Shown here: positions 55,002 through 62,891 of the stretch, one piece after another | How the letters are laid out: every line of letters starts with the position of its first letter | Numbering within the stretch: the stretch's first letter is position 1 | Assembly: GCA_018970145.1 (NCBI GenBank) | Contig: JAGWWY010000002.1 | Coordinates: forward strand, 390,019 to 454,018 | Source of the DNA: Gammaproteobacteria bacterium | GTDB lineage: Bacteria; Pseudomonadota; Gammaproteobacteria; Steroidobacterales; Steroidobacteraceae | Reading direction: 5' to 3' | Length of the DNA stretch: 64,000 bases | Position numbers and translations under genes: made by a program | The notes under the pieces: generated by a model | The model's input: only the letters and a program-made list of their open reading frames with translations | Told to the model about the DNA's origin: nothing | Database searches by the model: none

Positions 55002-56300
55002 ATGACCAGAAGCGACTGGCCTCCCGCTTCGCAAGCACGGTACGCGGTCATCGTCTTGATGGTGGCGTACCTTTTCTCGTACGTGGATCGACAGATCCTC
55101 TCGATGCTGGTCGGCCCGATCAAGGCGGATCTCGGCTTGACTGATACCGAGCTCAGTCTGTTACATGGCTTCGCTTTTGCGCTCTTTTACACCGTCTTCG
55201 GCATCTGGCCGATTGGAACCTGGGCGGATAAAGGTAACCGCCGCAATATCATCGCCGGTGGTGTTTTTCTTTGGTCGCTGATGACCGCGTTGTGTGGACG
55301 AATGACCCACTTTGCAGGCCTCTTCGCGGCGCGCGTCGGCGTCGGCGTGGGAGAAGCGGCGCTGACTCCAACCGCATACTCAATGCTGGCTGATTATTTT
55401 CCGCCGGAGAAGCGCGGTCGCGCGCTCGGGCTTTTTTCAATGGGTGTTTACTTCGGAATCGGCGTGGCCATCATGGTGACTGGCGCGCTGGTGCAATACG
55501 TGGCCGGCCTACCGCCTATCGATCTGCCACTCATCGGCGAAGTTCGCGGTTGGCAAATTCCTTTCTTGTTATTAGGTCTGCCGGGCATGCTCGTGGCACT
55601 GTGGGTGATGACGGTGCAGGAGCCACCGCGTCGAGATACGACGGCTGATTTACCAAGCTTTGGAGCCGTGATCTCGCACCTACTCGGAAATAGGTCATTC
55701 TATCTGAACTTTTTCTTTGGCATTTCGTGCCTCACGCTGCTCTTCAACGGCATCGCTTTCTGGTTTCCAGCCCATCTGATGCGTAGTTTTGGGGTGGATG
55801 CGCTCTTTGTGGCCTTTACCTATGGTCCGATCATGTTCGTCGCGGGTGCAGCCGGCATCCTCACTGGCGGGATTCTGGCTGATCGCTGGCGATCGAGCGG
55901 CAATCAAACGGCGGAAATTCGTGTCGCACTCGTAAGCGCCCTTTGCCTTTGGCCGGTCTCGATTGCAACGTTCCAAGTCGACAACGTCACACTGGCGTTG
56001 ATCCTTGCGATTCCGACGCTGTTCTTCTCAAGCTTTCCGTTTGGAGCAGCCTCAGCGGCTATCCAACTCGTTACACCAAACCAGTTGCGCGCCCGCGTCT
56101 CGGCGATTTACCTGCTCGTGATCAACATCATCGGCATCGGCTTAGGTGCGACGGTGGCCTCAGCCATCTCTGATTACGTCTTTGCCGACGAAAATCGGAT
56201 CGGTGATGGCATTTCGATCGTGGCTCTGTTTAGCGCACCCTTGGCTGCCTTACTGTTCTGGCGTTGTCAGCGCGCTTTCAAAGAAATACAACCAAATTAA
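55002..56300 (+). CDS. MFS transporter (spinster-like)
   Basis: Major facilitator of 432 residues with about 12 membrane segments. The N-terminal YLFSYVDRQILSMLVGPIKADLGLTD and the loop-2-3 motif GTWADKGNRR belong to the spinster-like/aromatic-acid type group common beside TonB receptors. It would move the compound across the inner membrane. It starts 2 bp after the cupin gene and is followed by a phosphatase gene 28 bp later. Confidence 0.9.
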   Translation: MTRSDWPPASQARYAVIVLMVAYLFSYVDRQILSMLVGPIKADLGLTDTELSLLHGFAFALFYTVFGIWPIGTWADKGNRRNIIAGGVFLWSLMTALCGRMTHFAGLFAARVGVGVGEAALTPTAYSMLADYFPPEKRGRALGLFSMGVYFGIGVAIMVTGALVQYVAGLPPIDLPLIGEVRGWQIPFLLLGLPGMLVALWVMTVQEPPRRDTTADLPSFGAVISHLLGNRSFYLNFFFGISCLTLLFNGIAFWFPAHLMRSFGVDALFVAFTYGPIMFVAGAAGILTGGILADRWRSSGNQTAEIRVALVSALCLWPVSIATFQVDNVTLALILAIPTLFFSSFPFGAASAAIQLVTPNQLRARVSAIYLLVINIIGIGLGATVASAISDYVFADENRIGDGISIVALFSAPLAALLFWRCQRAFKEIQPN

Positions 56301-56328
56301 GCTCAGCGTCACTTTTTCCGCCTCACCC

Positions 56329-56805
56329 GTGAAACAAACTCGAGTCCTTTTCGTCTGCATGGGCAATATTTGTCGCTCGCCTTCGGCAGAGGCGGTGCTA
56401 CGCGAGTTGGCGCGGCTCGAGTTTCCACAACTGCAGCTCTCGGTAGACTCGGCTGGAACCCACGGCTATCACATCGGAGAGCCGCCCGACCCACGCTCGA
56501 TCGCAGCAGGTCGTGCGCGTGGGTACGACCTCGCACCCTTGCGAGCGCGCAAGGTTGATCGCGAAGACTTCCATCGTTTTGATTGGTTGCTCGCGATGGA
56601 CGAAGCGAACCTGGCGCGGCTGCATGAACTCGCGCCAACAGGCTCGGCTGGACGAGCCAGACTCTTTCTGGAATTCACTGGCGAGCGTGTGCAACGCGAT
56701 GTGCCGGATCCCTACTATGGGGAGGCTGCCGACTTCGAGCTCGTTCTGGATCTACTCGAGGGCGCTTCGCGACGACTGCTGCATCAGCTCGCCACCTCGC
56801 GCTGA
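56329..56805 (+). CDS. Low-molecular-weight protein-tyrosine phosphatase
   Basis: Phosphatase of 158 residues. The P-loop CMGNICRS is at residues 10-17 and the general-acid Asp is in VPDPYYG. Such proteins often act with polysaccharide export kinases, but none is nearby. The GTG at 56329 gives the usual N-terminus; no good ribosome site precedes it. It may be read from the MFS operon. Confidence 0.92.
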   Translation: MKQTRVLFVCMGNICRSPSAEAVLRELARLEFPQLQLSVDSAGTHGYHIGEPPDPRSIAAGRARGYDLAPLRARKVDREDFHRFDWLLAMDEANLARLHELAPTGSAGRARLFLEFTGERVQRDVPDPYYGEAADFELVLDLLEGASRRLLHQLATSR

Positions 56806-56816
56806 GGCGACGACGT

Positions 56817-57167
56817 TCACGCCAACGCGACGATCTGAATCTCGACCTTGTATTCAGGCGCTGCGAGTCGCGCTTCCACCGTGGCGCGTGCGGGCTTCGC
56901 TTCCGAATGCACCCAGACATCCCAAACGCTGTTCATCGCTGCAAAATCTGCCATGTCGGCCAGATAAATAGTCGCACTCAGGATCTTATCCTTGCTGCTG
57001 CCCGCGGCCTTGAGCAGTCGATCGATTTCGTCGAGAACCTGACGCGTCTGCTCTTCAACCGAACACGCCGTGTGGTTGGCTACCTGCCCTGCAAGGAAAA
57101 CGAAGCCGTTGGCGGCCACCGCCTGTGACATGCGTTTGCCGGATTCGATTCGGGTAATGGAACTCAT
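56817..57167 (-). CDS. RidA family enamine/imine deaminase
   Basis: Protein of 116 residues of the RidA/YjgF family, which hydrolyses reactive enamines such as 2-aminoacrylate that arise from PLP enzymes. The conserved QVANHTACSVEEQTRQVLDEIDRLL region, and the C-terminal ARATVEARLAAPEYKVEIQ with the catalytic Arg region are present. It lies beside the taurine cluster with its PLP aminotransferase, which fits, though these proteins are widespread. It is divergent from pta. Confidence 0.88.
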   Translation of the reverse strand: MSSITRIESGKRMSQAVAANGFVFLAGQVANHTACSVEEQTRQVLDEIDRLLKAAGSSKDKILSATIYLADMADFAAMNSVWDVWVHSEAKPARATVEARLAAPEYKVEIQIVALA

Positions 57168-57385
57168 GGGCGCGTCTCACAGATCGTATTAGGGAAAATT
57201 ATGGCGAAGGCTAACAGCTGCTGCGTAACGAATAAATAATCCAGCAGACGATAGGTCTCAATTCCGCGCGGCAAGCCCCTGCGACCATGACATGCGAGCG
57301 GCATACGACCAATGAGTCCAACTGGCACGCCGCGCGATGTACCGGCACAATAGTAAATCGTCTGAAATACGTGGGACTTGGTTCG
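57168..57385. other. Divergent gap between RidA and pta
   Basis: This 218-bp stretch should contain the promoters of both genes. I see no clear -35/-10 pair, no strong inverted repeat and no short reading frame with a ribosome site. Confidence 0.5.
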
Positions 57386-58381
57386 ATGGATGTCTTTGCG
57401 CGTGCACGCGAACAGCTCGCCGGACGTCGGCTGCAGCTCGCGCTGCCTGAGGGTACAGATCCACGCATTACGGCTGCGGCCGCTCGCTTAACGAGAGACC
57501 ACGGCGTCCGTTGTCTTCTCATCGGTCCAACCGAAACGCTGCGAAACGCCCTTGCGACCGAGAATTTGTCGATCGACGAGATCGACATCATCGACCCGGA
57601 CACCGGCTCACCCGATCCCGCCCTCATCAACGCATGCCTTGCGATCCGCCCGGATATGCGGCGGGGCATCGCCGAGCGCCTTGTGCGCAAGCCGCTGATG
57701 CATGCCGGACTGCTGGTGACCACCGGACGGGCCGATGCCATGGTCGCTGGTGCGACGTGCCCGACCGCGCGCGTGATCGAGGCGGCGATGATGACAATCG
57801 GATTGGCGAGCGACGTCCAAACGCCATCGAGTTGCTTCTTTATTCAGGCAAGCCGCAGTAGCGAGGGGCCGCCTCGCACACTCTTATTCGCTGACTGCGC
57901 TGTCAACGTCGACCCGACTCCGTCGGAACTCGCCGATATTGCCCTCGCTTCCGCACAGACACTACGCGAACTGACCAACGAGGATCCGCGTATCGCCTTC
58001 TTGTCTTTCTCGACAAAAGGTAGCGCGAAACACCCGCATGTAGATCGCGTCCGTTCTGCCGTCGAACTCGCTCGTACACGGGCACCACAACTTATGATCG
58101 ACGGAGAGCTGCAAGCCGATGCCGCGATCTCACCGCGCGTTGCGAGGAACAAGCTGGGCACTCTCGGCGATGTGGCAGGTCAGGCCAACGTGCTGATATT
58201 TCCGGACCTGAATGCCGCGAACATCGGCTACAAGCTCGTCCAGCACCTTGGTGGTGCTGAAGCCCTTGGCCCTTTCTTACAGGGTTTCGCTCGACCTGTA
58301 AGCGATTTATCACGCGGCGCGACCGTGGACGATGTGGTTCGAACGGCACTCATGACCTTGATGCGAGCTGTGCGGTGCTAG
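57386..58381 (+). CDS. pta: Phosphate acetyltransferase
   Basis: Turns acetyl phosphate and CoA into acetyl-CoA. The protein has 331 residues, the short form without the N-terminal P-loop-like domain of E. coli Pta. Typical segments are LALPEGTDPRITAAA, DAMVAGATCPTARVIEA, FSTKGSAKHPHVDRV and VLIFPDLNAANIGYKLVQ. The ATG at 57386 was chosen for the family N-terminus. In taurine dissimilation this enzyme handles the acetyl phosphate produced by Xsc. It converges with the citrate synthase gene, with 10 bp between stops. Confidence 0.94.
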   Translation: MDVFARAREQLAGRRLQLALPEGTDPRITAAAARLTRDHGVRCLLIGPTETLRNALATENLSIDEIDIIDPDTGSPDPALINACLAIRPDMRRGIAERLVRKPLMHAGLLVTTGRADAMVAGATCPTARVIEAAMMTIGLASDVQTPSSCFFIQASRSSEGPPRTLLFADCAVNVDPTPSELADIALASAQTLRELTNEDPRIAFLSFSTKGSAKHPHVDRVRSAVELARTRAPQLMIDGELQADAAISPRVARNKLGTLGDVAGQANVLIFPDLNAANIGYKLVQHLGGAEALGPFLQGFARPVSDLSRGATVDDVVRTALMTLMRAVRC

Positions 58382-58391
58382 CCAACTCTCT

Positions 58392-59540
58392 CTAACCGCG
58401 AAGGTCGAGTGGCACAAAGTCTCGCGCCGGCGGTCCGTCGTAAACCGTCAATGGTCGTATAAGAATATTGTTTTCGACCTGTTCGCGTACCTGAATCACC
58501 CAGCCCGGTACACGTCCCATTGCAAAGATAGGCACGAAAAACTCCTGAGAAATACCGAGTAGGTGGTAAATCACGCCCGCGTAGAAATCGACGTTGACGT
58601 TCACACCCAAGCGCGAGTAAGGCTGCATGGCCTCGACTACAGCTTCCAAAACCGCGTACCACTGCGGCTGTCCATATTCACGCGACAACTGGGCGGCGCG
58701 ATCGCTTAAGTGCCGTGCTCGCGGATCTGTAGCTCGGTACACTCGGTGGCCGAAGCCCATGATGGGTTCGCGCTTTGCGCGTTTCGCCTTGACCCATGCG
58801 GCGGCATTGGCTGGTTCGCCGATCTCACGAACCATTTTCAAGACGTCTTCAGCTGCGCCGCCGTGCGCCGGTCCCGAGAGCGCACCAATGGCTGCCGTCA
58901 ATGCCGCATGAAGATTGGCACCGGTACCGGCCACGACGCGCGCGGCGAACGAAGAAGCGTTCGAGCCATGTTCGGCATGTAGCACGAGGTCAACATCCAT
59001 GACGCGTGCCGCTTCTGCTGTCGGCTCACGACCGTGCAGCATGTAGAGGAAATTTGCACCATGTGCGAGTTTACGACTCGGCTCAATCGGATCGAGACCC
59101 TGGCGTAGACGGTAATGAGTCGTGATGATCGTCGGTACCTGTGCAGTAAGCCGAAGCCCTTGTTCTAACAGGGGCGATGTCGATGTAGCGTTCGGCTCTG
59201 GACACAAGGCTCCCAGGGCCGACACCGCTGTTCGCAACACCTCCATAGGATGCGCGTTCTTTAGTGACGCGATTAGCGCATAGACCGCAGCCGGAATATT
59301 ACGCGATGCCTTCAACTCGGCGTCGATCTCAGACAATCTTCTACGACTCGGTAACTCACCGAACAGCAGTAGCCCGCAAACCTCCTCAAAAGTAGCATTC
59401 TCTGCGAGATCGTGTATTGAGTAGCCGCGATAACGCAGCTCTCCGGCACGACCGTCGATCGAGCTGACACTGGAACGATCAAAATAAACGTCTTTGAGAC
59501 CCCGGTGCACACGTGGGGCCTCCAGCGCGGATTCGCTCAT
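58392..59540 (-). CDS. Citrate synthase family protein (short form)
   Basis: Citrate synthase of 382 residues, the short form seen in citrate/2-methylcitrate synthases, rather than the about 430-residue type II GltA. The catalytic His regions are HAEHGSNASSF and GFGHRVYRATDPR, and the catalytic Asp is in NVDFYAGVIY; GPAHGGAAEDV is the other substrate region. It begins 8 bp after xsc, so it is in the taurine operon and would draw off acetyl-CoA into citrate. A 2-methylcitrate role cannot be excluded from sequence. Confidence 0.9.
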   Translation of the reverse strand: MSESALEAPRVHRGLKDVYFDRSSVSSIDGRAGELRYRGYSIHDLAENATFEEVCGLLLFGELPSRRRLSEIDAELKASRNIPAAVYALIASLKNAHPMEVLRTAVSALGALCPEPNATSTSPLLEQGLRLTAQVPTIITTHYRLRQGLDPIEPSRKLAHGANFLYMLHGREPTAEAARVMDVDLVLHAEHGSNASSFAARVVAGTGANLHAALTAAIGALSGPAHGGAAEDVLKMVREIGEPANAAAWVKAKRAKREPIMGFGHRVYRATDPRARHLSDRAAQLSREYGQPQWYAVLEAVVEAMQPYSRLGVNVNVDFYAGVIYHLLGISQEFFVPIFAMGRVPGWVIQVREQVENNILIRPLTVYDGPPARDFVPLDLRG

Positions 59541-59548
59541 GGATTACG

Positions 59549-61324
59549 TTACCGTAAGGATTGCTGGCGCATGTCGGCAGCATCAATTCCAGCGACTACC
59601 ACCGGCTTCTTCATGGCGTCACGTCGGAACGGTTCGCCAAGCTCCTGGTTCAGCAACACCTCGATGAAGGTCGTCACATTATTTGCCTGTAGGGCGCACG
59701 CTGTCTTGATCGCGTCAGTCAATTCCTCCGGTGTTCGCGCTAGAACACCGCGATGACCGCAACCCTCCGCGACCCGTGCATAACTCAAGTTTTGATCAAG
59801 CTCTGTCCCGACAAAATTGTTGTTGTACCAAAGAATCGAATTACGCTTCTCAGCGCCCCACTGATAGTTACGGAAAATCACCATCGTCACGTGCGGCCAC
59901 TCGTCACGCCCGATGGAAGTCATCTCGTTCATCGAGATGCCGAAAGCTCCGTCACCGGCAAAACCAACTACCGGAGTGTCGGGATTACCGATCTTGGCAC
60001 CGATGATCGAAGGGAAACCGTAACCGCACGGTCCAAACAAGCCTGGCGCGAGATATTGTCGGCCTCGGAGAAACGTTGGATAGGCATTACCGATCGCGCA
60101 GTTATTTCCAATATCGCTCGAGATAATCGCCTCACGCGGTAGGCCTGCCATGATCGCTCGCCACGCTTGCCGTGGCGACATATGTCCAGGTTCGCGCGTG
60201 CGACAGTCTGCGTTCCAATCTGTGCCGGGATCGTCATCCTCATGATCAAGTGTCGCGAGTACCTTAGCCCACTCGCGCTTCTTGCTCTCAATTCTCTGTC
60301 GACGCTCCATCCGTCCGGTATCACCAGCCGCTTTCGGGAGTTGTTGAAGAAGTTGCGCGGCCACCGACTTTGCATCGCCGCAGATCGCCACGGCGACGGG
60401 CTTTGTAAGACCAATTCGGTCGGAGTTGATATCGACCTGAATCAGAGAGGCAGATTTTGGCCAATAATCCAATCCGTATCCCGGTAACGTCGAGAAGGGA
60501 TTGAGACGCGTGCCGAGTGCCAATACGACATCCGCCTCGGAAATCAGCTCCATCGCAGCGCGCGAACCGTTGTAGCCGAGTGGACCGACGGCTAGCGGAT
60601 GGTCGCCTGGAAAAGAATCGTTGTGCTGATAGTTGTTACAAACAGGTGCATCGAGTTGCTCAGCTAGCGCAACACACTCCGGAATTGCGTCACCAAGAAC
60701 AACACCGGCACCAGACAAAATAACAGGGAACCGAGCCCGGGCAAGTAGTTCAGCAGCCGCGGCAATCGCCTTGGTACCTCCGGAGGGACGCTCGAACTCG
60801 ATGATTGTTGGTAACGGGACATCGATCACCTGCGTCCAGAAGTCGCGCGGGATATTGATTTGCGCCGGCGCCGAGAGACGTTTTGCTTTACTGATGACGC
60901 GATTGAGAACCTCAGGAACCCGACTTGGATCGCGCACCTCCTCTTGATAACCGACAATATCCCGGAACAACGCCATTTGCTCCATCTCCTGGAAGCCGCC
61001 CTGCCCGATCGTCCGGTTAGCGGCCTGCGGCGTCACCAGCAACATCGGCGTATGGTTCCAGTAGGCGGTCTTGATAGCCGTCACAAAGCCCGTGATGCCA
61101 GGTCCGTTTTGTGCGATCGCCATCGCGATCTTGCCGGTGGATCGAGTGTAGCCGTCGCAGATCAGCCCGCCGTTGCTCTCGTGTGCAACGTCCCAGAATT
61201 TTATACCCGCTTTCGGAAACAGATCCGATATCGGCATGAACGCCGATCCAATGATTCCAAATGCGTGTTCTATGCCGTGCATTTGTAATACTTTTACAAA
61301 CGCTTCCTCAGTCGTCATCTTCAT
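59549..61324 (-). CDS. xsc: Sulfoacetaldehyde acetyltransferase
   Basis: Thiamine-diphosphate enzyme of 591 residues that converts sulfoacetaldehyde and phosphate to acetyl phosphate and sulfite. The N-terminal GIIGSAFMPISDLFPKAGI and WDVAHESNG segments, and the C-terminal cofactor motif GDGAFGISMNE followed by WYNNNFVGTELDQN, are typical of Xsc and separate it from acetolactate synthases. The ATG at 61324 has an AGGGA site 7 bases upstream. It lies between tpa (25 bp upstream) and the citrate synthase (8 bp downstream), all leftward. Confidence 0.95.
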   Translation of the reverse strand: MKMTTEEAFVKVLQMHGIEHAFGIIGSAFMPISDLFPKAGIKFWDVAHESNGGLICDGYTRSTGKIAMAIAQNGPGITGFVTAIKTAYWNHTPMLLVTPQAANRTIGQGGFQEMEQMALFRDIVGYQEEVRDPSRVPEVLNRVISKAKRLSAPAQINIPRDFWTQVIDVPLPTIIEFERPSGGTKAIAAAAELLARARFPVILSGAGVVLGDAIPECVALAEQLDAPVCNNYQHNDSFPGDHPLAVGPLGYNGSRAAMELISEADVVLALGTRLNPFSTLPGYGLDYWPKSASLIQVDINSDRIGLTKPVAVAICGDAKSVAAQLLQQLPKAAGDTGRMERRQRIESKKREWAKVLATLDHEDDDPGTDWNADCRTREPGHMSPRQAWRAIMAGLPREAIISSDIGNNCAIGNAYPTFLRGRQYLAPGLFGPCGYGFPSIIGAKIGNPDTPVVGFAGDGAFGISMNEMTSIGRDEWPHVTMVIFRNYQWGAEKRNSILWYNNNFVGTELDQNLSYARVAEGCGHRGVLARTPEELTDAIKTACALQANNVTTFIEVLLNQELGEPFRRDAMKKPVVVAGIDAADMRQQSLR

Positions 61325-61349
61325 GAGTTATTCCCTGGTTTCGAACTGA

Positions 61350-62750
61350 TTATTTCGTTCCGAAAACTTTTTCGAGCGCCGACCCAATCGTGGTCGTGAT
61401 TTGATCGATATCGTCCGCTGTCGCAATCAGCGCAGGGCTCAAACAGAGCGTATTGTTGAGCCCGGGTATTGAACGATTCGTAGCGCCAATGATCACCCCG
61501 CGACCGAGACAATCAGCGATGACCGCTTGGACTTGTTTCTCATCGGCTGGCTCACGAGTTTGTCGATCTTTGACGAGCTCTGCTCCGCAGAACAAACCCA
61601 ATCCTCGAACATCACCGATCACCGGGTGACGACGCTGCAGTTCCGCAAGATTACGTAACAAACGCGCGCCCATGACGGTCGTGTTTTCTAGCAAGCGCTC
61701 GTCCTCGATGATGCGCAAGTTCTCGAGTGCTGCAGCTGGTCCTGAGGTACAGCCACCGAAGGTAGAGATGTCGCGAAAGTGCGATAGCGGATCACTCGCG
61801 TCATCTTTGAACTGCTCGAAAACTGCCTCCGTGGTAACCAAACAGGAGATTGCGGCGTAACCCGATGCAACGCCTTTGGCCATCGTCACCAAGTCGGGTT
61901 TGATACCGAAGTGTTGGTACCCGAACCACTTGCCGGTGCGACCAACGCCACAAACCACCTCGTCGATGTGCAGCAGAACGTCGTAGCGCCGACAAATCTC
62001 CTGCACTCGCTCCCAATACCCCTTGGGCGGAGTGATTACTCCGCCGCCTGCCGTGACGGGCTCCAAACAAATCGCGCCGACGGTGTCGGGCCCCTCTCGA
62101 CGAATCACGTCTTCGATAGCATCCGCCGCGCGTTCACCATAATTGGCGATCACGCCGTACTGACTGCGATACTCCAGACAATGCGGAACCTGGACGAAAC
62201 CGGGTGTAAGCGGGCCGTAATGAGCGCTGCGCTCCGGTTGTCCGCTCGCCGAAAGTGCACTGATCGTAGTGCCGTGATAATCGCGCTCGCGGTACAAGAT
62301 CTTGTATTTACGACCACCGTGATGGCGATGCGCAATCTGCCTTACGATCTTAAAAGCCTTCTCGTTGGCCTCGGAACCCGAATTTGCGTAATACACTCGG
62401 CTCAGGCCTGGCATCTTCGCAATCAATCGTTCGGCAAATCGAGCGCCCGGAATCGAACCCGCCGCACCAGAGAAGTAGTTCATCCGTACGAGTTGCTCAC
62501 GAACCGCGTCTGCAATGCTCGCGCGGCCGTAGCCGACATTGACGGTCCAAACGCCGCCCGAGACGGCATCAAGGTATTCTCTACCCATCGCATCCCAAAG
62601 GCGCATACCGCGCCCCTCGACGTATAGACGTGGGTCCTGAGTCTCAAATGGCTTGTGTTGCGTCAAATGGTGCCAAACGTGCGACCGATCGGCGGCAATG
62701 GTTTGGCGCAGGTCATCGGAGTACACATGTACGCTCACGTCTTTTTTCAC
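61350..62750 (-). CDS. tpa: Taurine:pyruvate aminotransferase (class III)
   Basis: PLP-dependent aminotransferase of 466 residues that moves the amino group of taurine to pyruvate, giving sulfoacetaldehyde and alanine. The sequence SHVWHHLTQHKPF and AVSGGVWTVNVGYGR is strongly Tpa-like. The PLP-binding region includes NSGSEANEKAFK, HIDEVVCGVGRTG, and the Schiff-base Lys in MAKGVASGY. The start is the GTG at 62750, but AGGAG lies directly on it; a GTG four codons later (62738) has better spacing. It heads the tpa-xsc-citrate synthase operon. Confidence 0.93.
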   Translation of the reverse strand: MKKDVSVHVYSDDLRQTIAADRSHVWHHLTQHKPFETQDPRLYVEGRGMRLWDAMGREYLDAVSGGVWTVNVGYGRASIADAVREQLVRMNYFSGAAGSIPGARFAERLIAKMPGLSRVYYANSGSEANEKAFKIVRQIAHRHHGGRKYKILYRERDYHGTTISALSASGQPERSAHYGPLTPGFVQVPHCLEYRSQYGVIANYGERAADAIEDVIRREGPDTVGAICLEPVTAGGGVITPPKGYWERVQEICRRYDVLLHIDEVVCGVGRTGKWFGYQHFGIKPDLVTMAKGVASGYAAISCLVTTEAVFEQFKDDASDPLSHFRDISTFGGCTSGPAAALENLRIIEDERLLENTTVMGARLLRNLAELQRRHPVIGDVRGLGLFCGAELVKDRQTREPADEKQVQAVIADCLGRGVIIGATNRSIPGLNNTLCLSPALIATADDIDQITTTIGSALEKVFGTK

Positions 62751-62796
62751 TCCTGAGACTGAGTTAGCGGGACGGCATTCACGCCCCTCGTCACAG

Positions 62797-62817
62797 CGTT
62801 ACCAAGCTTGGATAACG
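62797..62817. promoter_or_regulatory. Near-perfect palindrome upstream of tpa
   Basis: CGTTA-CCAAG/CTTGG-(A)-TAACG is a palindrome with one extra A, 47-67 bp upstream of the tpa start. It has the size and place of an operator for a taurine-responsive regulator, but no regulator gene is visible in the window. Confidence 0.45.
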
Positions 62818-62891
62818 ACGCTAGAGAGCCCTGTCAGCAGACGCTAGCACCAGTCACCGAGGATCGTTAGAGCCAGCCCGCATCGACGATA

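Noticed and set aside
59549..61324. Acetolactate synthase as identity of the ThDP enzyme
   Set aside because: The sequence segments and the neighbouring Tpa and Pta fit sulfoacetaldehyde acetyltransferase, and there is no ilvN-like small subunit gene.
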